Under the pieces are notes generated by a model, which saw nothing but the letters and a program-made list of their open reading frames with translations, did not search any database and was not told the origin of the DNA. The position numbers and the translations under genes were made by a program. From Anaeromyces robustus (lineage: Eukaryota; Neocallimastigomycota; Neocallimastigomycetes; Neocallimastigales; Neocallimastigaceae): 55,000 nucleotides of DNA. This document shows positions 23,220 to 38,790 of the stretch, in pieces; position 1 is the stretch's first letter, and each line of letters begins with the position of its first letter. The DNA is taken from the NCBI GenBank assembly GCA_002104895.1, contig MCFG01000022.1:72501-127500 (forward strand). The letters are read 5' to 3'.

Positions 23220-26200
23220 TAAAATAAAAAATAGAACAATAGGATTTTTATTATTATTAATTATTAATTATCAAAATAAAATAAAAGTGGTTAAGTAATG
23301 TGATGATGTTGTGTGTAATGTTGTAAAAATAAAAAAAATGTTAATTTTAATTGAACATTTAATATAAAATAAAAAAAAAAGAAAATAGGATAAATAAATA
23401 TACAAATATGCAAATAAAATAAATAAAAGTAAAAAAAAAATATTTTTTCTATAATTAAAAATGTATAAATGTTAAAGAAATAAAAAAAAAACTCAAACAA
23501 TTGTGAGACATATAAAAAAATAAATAAAATAAAAAGCTTATGCCAATACCATTTTAAAAAAAAAACTTTCTTGGTTTTTTATCAAAAAAAAAATTTTTTT
23601 TTAAATATTATCTTGATAAATTTAATCTTAATTATTATTATTATTGTTGTTGTTGTTGTTATTTCTATTTCCTTTTTATATCTAAAATGATAAATTTAAT
23701 AATTATAATAAATCTAATATCTAATAATATTATTATTTATATGAAATATGATAATTTTAATATTATCGTTTTTTTAAAACATTTAACATATTTTATTTTT
23801 TTATTTTATATCATTTCAATTTATTTTTTGCTTAATTTTTAATTTTATTTTTTTTTAAAAAAAAAAAAACATTATGTTATAATTTTTTAAAAAAAAAATT
23901 TTTTTTTCTAATTAATATTATTCATTTAATTATTTTTATTTAATTTATTACATAAAATAAAAAAAAAAGAAAAACAAAAGAAAAGAAAGAATGAAAAAAA
24001 AAAATTTTTTTTTTCAATTATTATTTGTAATTTTATTTTTAATTTTAATTTTAATTTTAATTTTAATTAATTAGAATTTTATATTCAAATCTAACAAAAA
24101 TCTAATTAATCTAATTATTATTTTAATTTTTAATATTTATTTATTTATTTTAATATTTATTTATTTTAATATTTCTAATGAATGAAAGAAAAAAAAATAA
24201 AAACTAATTAATTAATTAAAAAGATATTATTAAAAATTTATTATATTTTATAATATATTACAATATGAATAAATATTTTTGTATATAAAAAAGAAAAAGC
24301 AAATAATGAGAAATGTAAAACTTTTCTTGCATAAAATTTAATATAATAAATATTAAATAAAATCTTATAATACTAATAATAAATGTATTAATAAATAAAA
24401 ATTGTTTTAGTTAATAAAAAAAAAATATAAATTAAATTAAATGTGGATTTATTTTTTTTTTTGTTTCTATTTTTTTTTTATTTTTCTTATTTTGTTTCTT
24501 TTTTTTTTTTTTTTTTTTTTTTTTGAATTTGGAATATGGAATTTTGTTTCAGATTTTTTATATTATACATAAATTATTATTATTATTATTATTATTATCT
24601 ATTATAATCATAAAATAAAATGACCGTATGATTTTTTTTTTTTTTTGTAATTATAAAATTTAATTATTTAATAAATTTATTAAATAATAATAAAAAAACT
24701 TTTTTCCATAAATAAATATTATAACCAATCATTTATTTTTATTCTTATATATGTAGTACAAAAAATCAGTCTATTTTTGTTTTGTCTTATTTTATTTTAT
24801 TTTTATTTTTATTTAATCTTTTATTTACTTTAACAGTTATTTTTTTTTTATTATTTATATTTACTTTTTGGGGCAAACATATATTATTATATTATTAAAA
24901 AAAAAAGGGAAAAAAAAAACAAAAAATAAATAAATAAATAAATAAAATAAAATAAAATGAAATAAAATGAAATAAAATGAAACAATTTATATAATAAATA
25001 TAACATATAATATGTATAATATATTAATATATAAATATATTATAAATAAAGTTTTACAAAATAAAATCATTATTATCATTATTATTATCATGATTATCTC
25101 ATTTATCGTCACATATTATTTCATAACTTTATTATTTAGAATATTCAAAAAAAAGAAAAAAATATTATTTCAATATTTAATTTTTCTATTTTTTTTTTAC
25201 AATTTAATTTAACAATAACAATAAAAAAACATGAAATATTGAATATGTTTCAAGTATTTATATATACAAAAATTAAAAAGTGTTTTTTCTTTTTTATTTA
25301 TTTTATTGATTAATATTATTACTATTATCTATTATCTATTATCTTTTATTATTATTGTCTATAAAATTATTGTCTATAAAAAAAATATTAGTTGTCTTTA
25401 AATTTCTTTACATTTTAAGACAATAATAATGGATTGATATATTATATATATGTTCTCTGAAAAGCCTCCCATTTGTAAATTCTAATTAAAATTCATGAAC
25501 TCAAAAACTATAATCATTTTTTATTTTTATTATTTCAATAATAAATTGGATGTCAATGGTTTAATGCCTAATGGGTTAACTGTAAAGTAAAATTAATTAT
25601 AATTATATATAAATCTATAAAAAAAATTTTTTTATTGTGGGTTTTTTTTTTTTAGTAGTAGTACTATAGTAGAAGTAAAATATTAATAATAATTAGAATT
25701 ATAATAAAAATATTAATAAATAAACTTTTTTTTATTTTACGATAATTCTAATTATTTATTATAATTATATTTTGTTTCTTTTTTTTTTTTTTTTTTATGT
25801 GTTGTTGTGCGTGTGTTTATAATGTATATATGTGTATATTATTATGTGTTCGTACACCTTAAAAAATGATCTTCATTAAATATAATATAAAATTATACAT
25901 AAAAGGAAATCGATATGATGATTTTAAATTAATTTAATTATTTTAATCTTTTAATTAACTTTTATTTTCTTTGATTTTTTTTCTAAAAACAAAAAAAAAA
26001 AACTTTATTATTATTTGTTTTATTTTATCTTCTTTTTTCATTTATTATTATCCCTTTGATCTATTATTATTATGATTTATGATTATGTTTCAATTTATAA
26101 AATTTATAAATAAATATATTACCTATTTATTTAATTCCTTTTATTTATTTATTTATTTTATTCATTTAATTTTATTATATATTTATTTTTCCTAATCTTA

Positions 26201-26560
26201 TCAAAATTTTTCCATTAGTTAAATTTTTTTTAATATTTTTAATAATAATAATAATAATATTAATATTAATAATTAATAATTAAAAAAGATTTTTTTTTTT
26301 TAAATATATAATTTAAATCATTTTGTATATAAAAAAAATACATATTCTTTAACCATACATATTTTAACCCCCAAATATTTAATATGATTTTGCATAAATT
26401 TTAATTTTTTTTTTTTTAATTTCTATAAAAAGATATAATAAAAAATAAAAAATTATTATAATAATAAATATATTATAATTTTAATTATTATTAAATTTGA
26501 TTCAAATAAATTATTAAAAATAATTAATAATTAATTATTAATAATTAATAAATAAAACAA

Positions 26561-26587
26561 AACAATGTATATAATATATACATTGTT
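26561..26587. repeat. Perfect 13-bp inverted repeat
   Basis: AACAATGTATATA and its exact reverse complement are separated by a single A. It is preceded by a TAATTA-rich palindromic stretch (26520-26550). Confidence 0.65.
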
Positions 26588-27783
26588 TAAATTTTTTTTT
26601 TTTTATTTTTTTCATTTATCTTTCCTATTTGTTTTTTTGTTTTTAGTGTAATTAAAAAAAAAATTGGTATTATTAAAGATACATCTTTTATCTTTTTATT
26701 TTATTTTAATATAAATCTATTGTTCATATTTTAATTAAAAATAAAATAAAAATAAAAAGTAAATTAATTAAAAATTTTAACAAATAATATAATATATGAA
26801 AAAAAAAAAAAGTTAAAATAATACGTAACATAAGAAAAATAAGAAGAGAAAAAAAAAGACAATTCATCATAATATATCTTTTTATTTTTTATTTTTTATT
26901 TTTTATTTTATTTTATTTTTATTATTAATAATTTTCTTTTTATTATATTAGTTTTATTTTCTTTATTATTTTTGTTGTTTTTTTTTATTTAACTTTTTTC
27001 TTTTTCTTTTTCCTTTTTTTAATGATGCTTCTATAATTTATAAATATATACAAGTATCATTTAAAAAAAAAAAAAAAAAAAAAAAAGAAAAATTAAAAAA
27101 TAAAAAAATAAAAATAAATGAAAAGAAATATTGAAATATTGAAGAAATATAAAAAAAAAAAAAAAAACAGGTGATTAATATTTTTAAAAAATAAAAATAA
27201 TAAAGTTGTTTTTTTTTTTCTTTTTTCTTTTTTCTTTTGTAATTTATATTTATATCTTTTTTGGGGGGTATTTATCCTTTTTTTTTTTCCTTCTTTAATA
27301 TTATTATTCTTTATTATTTAATCATTTATTATTATTAATAATATTAATTATTATATTTTTGCTTCACTTTAATTTTTATTTTATTTTATTTTATTTTATT
27401 TTATTTTATTTTATTTTATTTTATTTTATTTTATTTAATTTAATTTAATTAATAATATACACTATTTATAATATTAATTATTATTATTTTGTTTCTTTTT
27501 TTTTTTTTATTATTATTATTATTAGTTTTTTTCAGTTTTTTTAGTTTTTTAATTTTTTGATTTTTTGATTTTTCTTTTTTTTAATTAAATAATATACATT
27601 TAATTTCCATTATCCAAAAAAAAATAATTATAATATAATATATTTATATTTATTTATTTATTTATTATGGCTATAATTATAAATATTATATTTTTATAAT
27701 ATGTGTATTTATTATATATATATTTTACTTTTTAGTTATTTAATATTTACATTAAATAAAAAATAATAAATAATAAAATGAGA

Positions 27784-27920
27784 TTATATATTATTAGTAT
27801 TAGTATTAGTTATAGAATTAGTATTATTATTAGTAGTATTATGATTAGATGTAGTTATTGTATTTGTAGTTGTATGTGTAGTACTAAAAAAAGGATTTAT
27901 ATTTGAATAATTGTTATTGC

Positions 27921-27955
<35 letters not shown>

Positions 27956-29349
27956 GTATTAGTATTATTATTGTTATTATTATATTTCATGTTATTATTA
28001 ATATAAACGATATTATTGTTATTATTATTGTTATTATTATTATTATTTGGAATATAACCATTATTATGATTATTATTTGGATGATTAGGAAGGTTTGGAT
28101 GATTAGAATTGTTTAAAATGTTTGGATTATTCGGAAGGTTAAGATTATTAGGAATATTAGAATTGTTAGGATTATTATTATTGTTATTATTATTATTATA
28201 ATAAGGATTATAATTATAATTATTATTATAATTATTATTATTATTACTATGATTGTTATTGTATTGATTAGGGTTATTAATGGAATTATGATTAAAATTA
28301 TTATTTAATGAATTATTATCGTTTATATTATTATTGTTGTTGATGTTGTTTATGTTATTATTATTATTATTATTATTAATATTAGTATTATTAGTATTAT
28401 TAGTATTAATGTTATTTATGTTATTCGAATAATTGAGCTGATTATAGAAATTGATATTATTAGAATTATTATTATTGATAGGATTATTGTTATTATAATT
28501 ATTATTATTGGTATTATTATTAAAATAATTAATGTTATTGTTACTACTATAATTATTATTATTATTACTAATATTATTATATCCCATATTATTATTATTA
28601 GTAGTATTAGTATTAGTATTATTATTATTATTAAATATCATATTATTATTATTATTATTATTATTATTTGGAATAGTTCCTGAATTATTTTTTTGATTAT
28701 ATAATAATGTATTATTACCATTATTATTATTATTATTATTAATGTTGTTAGAGTTATTGTTATTACTATTATTCATATTATAATTATTATAATTATAACT
28801 AATAGTATTATTATTGTTATTATTAATATTATTGATATTATTATTATTATTATGATTATTATTATTATTATTATTAATGTTCATATTATTATTGTTATTT
28901 ATATTCATGTTTGAATGATTATTATTAACATTGTTATTATTATTATTGTTGTTGTTGTTATTGTTATTATTATTATTAGTAGTATTGGTATTAGTAAAGT
29001 TATTACTAGTTTTAATTTTTTTAGAATTAGATTCTTTATTAATTTTGCGCTTTTTACTTGATTTTTTATTACCAATTAAATTTGATAATGAAAAATCATT
29101 TTCAATATTTTCATTATCAAGAGTTTCACCTTTAAAACTATCAAGAGTATTATCATTGGAATCATTGGAATAATCCTTTTCATAAATTGTTTCTGATGAT
29201 TTAGATTCATCTTCATTTATAATTCTTAAAGCAGTATTTAAACTTTTATCGATAGTATCTTTACTACTATTAACATAGGTATCTTCATTATCTGAAAAAA
29301 TAGAAATATCATCAGAAAAATCTATATATTCTTTATATATAGATTCAAA

Positions 29350-29380
<31 letters not shown>

Positions 29381-30774
29381 ATAATAATAATAATAAAATT
29401 ATAAAAAAAAAAAAAAAGTAAATATTAAAAAAAATTTTTTAAAACATAATTATATTTATATTTATATAAGCTTTCTTAATGTAATTACCATCATCTATAT
29501 CTTCTTGATAACTTTTTGATTTATTTGCAATCATATTACAAAAAATTATAGCATCATTTAATATTTTATTTAATGTTCTCATACTTGTTAAACTTTGTTC
29601 AATAATTTTATTATAATCATCATTTTCATTAACTTCATATATATGATCCTTTATATTTTTCATAACTATAAAGAAAAAAAGAATAATAACACATTTATAT
29701 TATTACAATATAATAATAATATATGATTAATAAAAAAAAAAAAAACTTTATTTTTTATTTTTTTTTTTTTAGTTATATATATATGATTATCTATCTTACC
29801 TGACTTTATATATTTGATATCTTTCTTTTTCTGTAAAATATCATTATTATCATTTTTATTATCATTTTCTGAATTATTTATATAATTATTTAAATTTCTT
29901 TTTTCTTCATTGAATTCGTTTTGATTAAACTAAAATATTTATAAATATATATAATTAATTATAATTATAATATAATATATATAATAATTAATTAATTTTA
30001 ATTATTTATATATATATTTCATAAAAAAAAAAAAAAAACCTATAATAATTACCTTATCTTTTGGCGAATTGTCAATGAAAATAGAAGAATTGTCTTTTTC
30101 ACTAAATGAATTAACAGAAGGTTTAGACTCAGTATCACTATTATTTAAACTATTATCAATATCTTCATTATATTTTTTCTCATAATAATATTTTTCTACT
30201 TGACTAATAGATTGTAATATTCTTCTTCTTCTTTTAATAATTATTTTATTTAACTTGTAATTTTTTTGACCTTCTTTAAATAAAAAATTTATTTTACATA
30301 ATGCTTTAATTTGTGTTGCTATATGGCAAAGCTGAGTATGGGTATTATTATTTAAAACTATTGATAATAAATAATAATAATAATAATAATAAATAAATAA
30401 ATAAATAAAATATAATAAATATATATATTTGTAAAAAAAAAAAATGATAAAAAAAAATCTTATTTTTCCTTCTTTTTTTCTTCTTTATTTTTTTCTTTCT
30501 TTAAATAATACTTACAGTTATCACTATCAACCTCATTGGATGCAATTTTTTTTGAAGAATATGTCATATCTTCAAATTTTCTTGCTATAGCTTTTGCCTT
30601 ACGTATTATAAGTTGGTCTTTATGTGTTTTATTATAAGTTTCTACTGCTATTTTACATGGTTCATATATTTTTTCCCATTCACTTTTCTTATAAGGTAAT
30701 TGATATAATATTTCTTTAAATATTAAACATAATTCTATATCTGTATAACTCTTTGAACCTGTTTGTTTTGGCAT
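27784..30774 (-). CDS. Myb/SANT-like DNA-binding protein with long poly-Asn tail
   Basis: Five exons splice in phase on the minus strand: 30774-30516, 30357-30053, 29929-29800, 29665-29489 and 29321-27784 (a second in-frame acceptor would start the last exon at 29291). Product about 802 aa. Residues 3-75 (GSKSYTDIELCLIFKEIL, SEWEKIYEPCK, AIARKFEDM) look like a Myb/SANT-type helix-turn-helix of the kind in the DUF6818 family, so a nuclear DNA-binding role is inferred. Residues ~90-390 are charged with a basic patch (KIIIKRRRRIL) and acidic Ser-rich stretches. A basic KKSSKKRKINKE region, possibly nuclear targeting, precedes ~390 residues dominated by Asn with scattered Pro, Tyr and Ile. The Asn runs use both AAT and AAC and keep an open frame. 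Start ATG at 30774 matches the domain start. Confidence 0.82.
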
Positions 30775-32616
30775 TTTTTTTTTTCTTTTTTTTTAATTTT
30801 CTCTTTTATATATATATATATATTCTTTCCTTTCTTTCTTACTTTCTTACTTCTCTCCTTTTTATTCTATATTGTTTGCTTGCTTGTTTGTTTGTTCTTT
30901 TATATATATATATATTATTTATATTAACTATTTTATATATATATTATAACTATTATATTATTTCTCTTATTTTTTTTTCTGGTGTTTTATTATTTTCTTT
31001 ATTTTTATTTTTATCAAATAAAAAAAAAGATAATATTATAATATTTTACTTTAAAAAATAATAATAATATACTTAAACAATTAATATAATAAAAAAAAAA
31101 GTTTTAAATTATTAACAATAAATTATATATTAAACCACTTTTTTTTTTTTTTAAAGAGAAACAAAAACTAAATTATAATTATTGTATTTCAAAATGTTAT
31201 TTAATAAAAATAACAAAATTGCAATAATTATAATTATAATAATATAAAAATATTTATTTTTTTTTTTTATTTAATATTAATTATACATTTAAAAAATAAA
31301 TTATATTGTTGTTATTGTTATTGTGTAATTGCGTTATTGTTATTGCATTATTATATAAACATTTTTTTAATAAAAAAAATTGAAAATATGATATATTATA
31401 TAAAAATTATTATTCAAAACTAAAAAAAAAATTCTATTGTTTTAATAAAAATAAAAAGAAAAACTGTTCCTCTATTAAAAAAAAAACATATAATATAAAA
31501 AAAAATTTTTAAAAAAAAAAAAAATTAAAAAAAACACAAGAAATAAACTCCTTTAAATATTAAAATATATAAAAATATAAAATATATATACTTATATATT
31601 TATATATATCAATATACTTAAGATTATTAATTATAAATAATAATTAAATATTAAATATTAAATATTATTATTCTATTTTAATATTTATTATTTCAATAAT
31701 AATTATAAAAAATAAAAAAATTTTTTTTTATATATATATAATATATAATAGTATTAGTAAAATTCCACGTTTATTAATTGTACTCTTAAGTTTGAAAACC
31801 TTAATTCAAAATAATTTTATAATTTTTTATTATTTCTCTTTATAGTAAAAAAAAAAGAAAATTTAAATTAATTTATCATATTTATTATTTTGTATATATT
31901 AACATTTTTTAATTTAAGCTTATTATTATATACAATTAAATACATTTATTATTTTAAGTTTTCTTTTTATATAATAAAAAAAATAATAAAATTAAATTAT
32001 ATATAAAAATGTAATAATTATATTTATTATATTTATTTATTTATTATATTTATTTTAATATTCTTATTAATTTCTAAAAAAGAATTCTAATTATTAATAA
32101 TTCTAAAAAAAAAAAAAAAATTTATAAAATAAAAAAAATTTTTATATAAAATCAATTATTAATTTTGTTCCTATAATATTAAAATGTAATATATTACAAT
32201 ACTAATGTCGTAATATTTTTATATATTATATCTATTTATTGTAATACAATTATAATTAATTATTTTTACTAATGAAATTCAATTGTAATATATAATTCTA
32301 ATATATAAGCTATAATAAATAATAAATAAAATTTTTTTTTTAATAAATTATAAATTATATATAATTTTTTTTTTTTAATAATTAAAATTCATCTTTTTTT
32401 ATTTATTTAAAAATGATAAACTTTTTATTTTTTTTTTTTTTAATAATTAATTTTTAATATTTTTTAATATTTTTTTATATTATACATCTTTTTTTTTTTC
32501 CATAAAATCTTAATTTATAATAAATTAATTAAAAAATTGCATTCATGAATAATATTTAATTTATACAAGCCAATTATAATAGAAATATAAACAAAGTTAC
32601 ACACATAATTAGTTTT

Positions 32617-32648
<32 letters not shown>

Positions 32649-32976
32649 TTTTTATTACTTAATAATAAATTATTATTATTTTGATCTTTTTTTTTTTGTA
32701 TCATTAATATATAATGAATGCATATTAGCTTTGTACTCATTCTATTTAATTATTATATGGAATATTAATGCAATATATAAAAATCAATTATATTTATTAT
32801 AATTAATATTTTAATTAATTGAATGATTTATTATTTTATTATTTAGAATATGAAAATAATAATAAAATAATAATAAATAAATTATTATTATATAATGATG
32901 ATAAATTATATATACTATATATAATTTAATTATTTTATTTGTTTATTATTTATTAATATTATTCATAAGCATTATC

Positions 32977-33010
<34 letters not shown>

Positions 33011-35616
33011 TTTTATTAATAAAAACTATCCGTTTTTTTTTTATTGATTATTTATTTATTTATTTATTGTTTATTTATTTACTTTTTATTTATTAGTTTA
33101 TTTAATTAGTTAATTATTTATTCATTTACTTTTCATTGATATTAACCTTTATAAACAATGAATATTTCATTGTGTTTTTTTTCTATATTTATATTAATAT
33201 ATATAATATAATATATATATAATTAATAAAAAAAAATTTTTTTTTCACATCCTTTTTATTAAACCGTTTTATTGTTATTATTATTATTCATTATTATTAT
33301 TTATTATTCATTATTACTATTATTATGAGCTTATATTTTAATAATAAAAATTTTTATTTTTATTTTTTTTTTCTAATTATTCATAATACATAATATTGTA
33401 ATTATTAAAAATGTTTCTACTTTATTTTAATTTTATTCCTTAAAAAAAAAAAAACAAATCATAAAAAATTTTTATATTTCTATACCCAAAACTTAATTTG
33501 TTTTGTTTTAACGTTAACTTTTTTCTCTATTATAATTAAAGTTTTAGAGTTAATTAATCAAAAACTTTATTACTTTTAATTTATATATTCGGCTAAGTTT
33601 TTTTTTATTATTTTTAATATTTATTTTCTTAGTTTGGTTTGTTGTTGTTTCTTTTTTTTTTCATTTTTCTATTTCTTTATTTTATTATATTTTATTTTAT
33701 TTTATTTTTTAATTATTATTTAAATTTGTTTATTAAGTTTTGTTATTTTATTTTATTAAAAGAATTCCATATATTAAATTTCATTTATACCCATTAAGCA
33801 TGTTTTTTAATTTACAATTAATATTATTTTATCATCTATTTTTTAATATATTAATATATTATCATAGAACAAATTCTTTATGTGATTTTCTATTTTATCC
33901 CCTTTTTATGTTTCAATAATTAAAAAAAAAAAAGAATTCTAAATTATATAATAAATAATTATTATATAGTTATAAGATTTATTATTAATAATATTACATT
34001 AAGAAAGTTAATCTTAACATTTCATTTTTAAATAAACAATAATAATTATTAAAGTTATTTATTTCATTTAATTTAATTATAAAAATAAAAATAAAAATAA
34101 AAAAGAATATTAATATAAAAAATTATAATCATTCATAGAATATGTTAAACTAAAAAAAATAAATAAATCTAAAACAATAATAAAACAAAATGAAAAAAAA
34201 ATTTTTTTTTTTTTGTTTTTGTAAACATTCTCTTATGTGTCAAAATTAAATAAATCACAATACCAAAAGATTGTAAAAAAGAAAAAAAAAAAGAAAAAAA
34301 GAAAAATTAGTTGTATTATCATTGTCATTTATTATAAAACAAATTATGTGTAAAAAAAAATGTATAAAATAATTTATTTTTTTTTTAATATAATAAAATA
34401 AACAATATAAAAATTATAAATAAAGTGAGAAAAAAAATAAAATGAAATAAAAAACAATTTTATCTTAAAGGCAAAAGATTGTTTCATCAAACTAGTATAT
34501 ATATTTATTTGTTTTAAAATAAGTTAAATTATTAATAATTTTTCTCATAGTTATATGTTTAAGATTTAATAAATATAAAATATATAATAAATATATATAT
34601 AAATATATAATATATAAATATAATTCTAAAATAATTTTTTTAATTACTAATTTTACGGACATATAGCGGAGAAAAAAAGATTAACTTAATAAATATATAA
34701 AATGGCATGATTAAAAAATTTAAGGGTTTTTGATCAATTGATTCATTTGTTATATTAAAAAAATTTTAATAAATAATTTATTTAAAATTTATTCCATTAA
34801 TATAAAACTTATCAATTTTTATGATAAATGATTCGATTTTTTTATTATTTATTATACTAATATTGAATTATTACATTATTATTATAAACTTATTTTTTTT
34901 TTATCTTTAAAAATAATTTTATATAAATAAGCTATATAATTTTTATCTTTAATAATAATTATTATGTTACTATAATATTTTTTGTAATAATGAAGAACTT
35001 TATTATTATTGATACAAATTCATATTTAACTATTGTTATTATATAATTTAAATAAAAAAAAATAATATTAAAAAATATTAATTTAATTGTGAAAGAAATA
35101 TATAAAAAATGTGTACATAAAAAAATACTATATAAAGTAATTATTAAAAAAAAAAAAGGAAAAAAAAGAACAAGATAAAATTTGTAATTCTATTTTGATA
35201 ATAATAAAAATAAATATATATATTTATATTTATTATCTGATTGATATATATATTATACTTTAGTATTATTAATAAATAAAAAGAATTAAATTTAATTTAA
35301 ATATTTAATTTTAATATATAATGGATAAACTTTATTAAATATAAATTTTAACTTTCCCATTTAATTGTATTCCTTGATGATTAAACATCAAAAAAAAAAA
35401 AAAAGTTTAATAATTATCTAATCTTAAAATAATTTAAAAAAGGGAAAAATGGAAATTAAATATAAACTCTAAAATCGATTAATTAAATTAGTAATATAAA
35501 CAATTAGCCGAAATAGGTAAAATGTTAAATTGCAATTAAATTTCAATCGTTTTTTTTTTTTTTTTTTTTGATGAATATTTTATATTTATTGTATTACCAA
35601 AAATTTTTAACTTAAT

Positions 35617-35750
35617 AAACAATTAAATAAATAATTAATTAAATAAATAAATAAATAAATAAATAATAAAGAAATAAATTTATAATAAACAATTAAATAA
35701 ATAAATAAATAAATAAATAATAAAGAAATAAATTTATAATAAAAAATTAA
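35617..35750. repeat. ~60-bp tandem duplication, AAAT-rich
   Basis: Two successive copies share AACAATTAAATAAATAAAT, then AATAATAAAGAAATAAATT, then TATAATAAA. A partial third copy follows. Confidence 0.75.
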
Positions 35751-37067
35751 TAAATAAATAAATAAAATTATAATAAAAATAAATATTTTATATTAAGAAC
35801 GATATTATATATATATAAAATAAAAATAAAATAATAAATGAAGATCATAAAAAAATATAATACAAAACAATAATAAAAAAAAAACTAAAAAAATTATATT
35901 TTTAATATTACTTTTTTTAAAAAAAAAAAAACTAATTAAAAATACATTTCATAAAAATTAATAATAGTAATATTATTTTTAACATTAACAATAATATAAA
36001 AAAAAAGTTGAAAAAAAAAAAAGCACAATATTTATAAATATTTATTATTATTTTACATATTATATATACATAATATCTATATATTCCAATATATTTATTC
36101 TTAATATTTTATTCTATTTTTTATTTATTTATTTTATTTATTTTTTTATTTATTTATTTATTTATTTATTTATTATTTATTATTTATTATTTATTATTTA
36201 TTATAAAAAAAATGCATTAATAAATAAAATAAATAATAAATGAATACAGATTAATTAATAAAAAAAAATCATTTATGTACTACATTATATATTAATACTT
36301 AAAAATAAATATAAATATTTTTTTGTTTTTAAACATTTTACTAAAAAAAAAAATTTTTTTTTGTTTTTATTTTTTTTTGTTTTTTTTTTTTGTTATTTTT
36401 TTGTTTTTTTTTTTTATAAAAAATTATTTATGTGGATGCAAAAAATAATAATTAAATAATAATAAATAATACATTTACCAATGATATAAAATTAATTTAT
36501 TTCTTAGAACAATAATAATAATTAAAGTTCAAAAATATTAATTTTAAATTAATAAATTAATAATAATACATATTAAATACGATTATGATTTATAATCATA
36601 ACTTCATGTAATACAATAAATATTAATGTAATACAAAATTTAAAGAAATAAACTTTAATTAAAACTTAAATTAATAATAAATAAGATTTTAAAAATATTT
36701 TATTTAAAAGTCTAATTTATAATATAATAATTAACATTTTTTAATTAATTAATAAAAAATTTTTTTTATTTATATATGTTTTATATGATTATTTTTATTA
36801 TTATTATTAGGATTTATTATTATTATTATAAATGTAATAATTATTTAATCATTCACTTATTTTTTTATTTTATTTAATGATTATATTTATATACATAATA
36901 TTTTTTATATAACATTTATATAATATTAATATATTACCATTTCAAATGAATATATAATAAATATATAATAAATATATACTAATTATTGAAAATAATGATT
37001 CATAATTATATATACAATTTAATTACTATTTAATTACTTTTTAATTATTTTATTTATTTATTTATTT

Positions 37068-37131
<64 letters not shown>

Positions 37132-38429
37132 TTATATTTTTTTTTGTTTAATCTTTTCTTATTTTCAATTATTTTATTTTTTTCTATTTTTGTTATTTAT
37201 ATTGTTTTGTTTTTATATTATTACTATTATTTAATATTATATTATTTTTTTTTTGGCTAAACTTTTGTCATATCTTTTACATCTGATTATTAGTTTTAAA
37301 AAAAATAATAAAAAATATTTTTATTATAACAAATATGGTAATTCAATATTTGTATTGAATAATTATTATATTAATTTTATAATAAAATAATATAGAATAA
37401 TAATAATAATAAGAATAATAAAAAAAAATTAAAATAAAAAGAATAAAAATAATAAAACTATATAATTCTTATTTGAAAACTAATCAATTTTACCAAAAAT
37501 GATTATTATAATTAAAGCAATGCATTCATTTTTTTTTTATTTTATTTTTTTTTTTTTAAGTATAATAAAAGTAAAAAAAAAAAAAAAAAAACTTTTTTTC
37601 ATAATTAAAGAAAAAAAAATTTTTTCAATTTAAAAAAAATTTTTTTTTAATATTTTTATAAACAGTAAAATTGAAAAAATTATTATAAATAAATAAATAA
37701 ATAAATTAATAAAATAAATCATTAAATGAATATAAATTAAATGAATAAATTAATTAAATAATTAAATTAATTTAATACAATTAAATAAATAAATGAATAA
37801 AATATAATAAAATAAAATAAAATAAACATAGCCCATTTTAAATAAATATCAACATAAAAATATAAATTTAAAAAAAAAAAAAATTGTTACAAAATAATAA
37901 AATAATAATAAATAAAAAATAATATTTTAATATAATAATAATAATAATACTAATAATAAAAATGATGTTAATAAATAATATAAATACTAAATTGTATCAA
38001 AAAAAATACTTAAAAAATAAACTGTATAAAAGAATATTTAAATACATTTTTTATTAACTTATGAATCTGCTTATTTGTTTATTGATTTACATATTGATTT
38101 GCTTTATTATAAATGAATACTTTATATTTTATTATTATTTTATTATTATATTATATTCGATTAATTGTTTATTTATTCCTTTTATTTATTCCTTTTATTT
38201 ATTCTTTTTATTTATTTATTCTTTTAGTTAGTTATATCGTTTATTTAAAAAAAAAATAATAATAATAGATAATAATTTAAATAATAAATAATAATAACTA
38301 ATATATAATTTTACAATTTTTATAATAAATAAAAAATATTTCTTCTATATCATATGATTTATTGTATTGTAGAATAAAGAGTCTTAGGTGTTAAAAAAAG
38401 TATAAATCTTGGGGTAAAATATTTAATAA

Positions 38430-38468
<39 letters not shown>

Positions 38469-38699
38469 ATAAAATAAATAAATGATAAATTAATACATTA
38501 ATACATAAATAAAAAAAATAATGTCTTTTTTTTTTTTTTTTTTTAATTTAACAAAAATTATATATGTAAATATATAAATCTGTATTACATAAATTAAATT
38601 TAATATTTTTTACAGTGTAAGTCAATATATTATCATAATATAAAAAATTAATGAAACATCTATCATCATCATCATTAATGATCATAAATCAAATAAAAA

Positions 38700-38790
38700 A
38701 AAATTAATAATATTTTAACTATTTAATATTTAACTATTTAACTATTTAATATGTAATATTTAACTATTTAACTATTTAACTATTTAATAT
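38700..38790. repeat. (AACTATTT)n array
   Basis: Eight-bp unit AACTATTT alternating with AATATTT variants, about ten units. Confidence 0.8.

Larger units (their letters stand above)
20117..27783. other. 7.7 kb AT-rich gap between convergent genes
   Basis: PRP3 (plus) and the Myb-like gene (minus) converge on this gap. I see no gene. It contains a duplicated 3'-flank block (20288-20408), an ATT run (21042-21111), TTTA/TTTATC satellites (22303-22550), inverted repeats (22743-22774, 26561-26587), many homopolymers and an (ATTTT)n tract (27371-27435). Short open frames here are translated repeats. Confidence 0.6.

Noticed and set aside
25012-25212. 66-residue hydrophobic frame
   Set aside because: Low-complexity Ile/Phe/Lys translation of AT DNA, with no splice partners or family similarity.
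28931-29173. Plus-strand Leu-rich frame
   Set aside because: Antisense of the Asn tail and the preceding Ser-rich part of the Myb-like gene.
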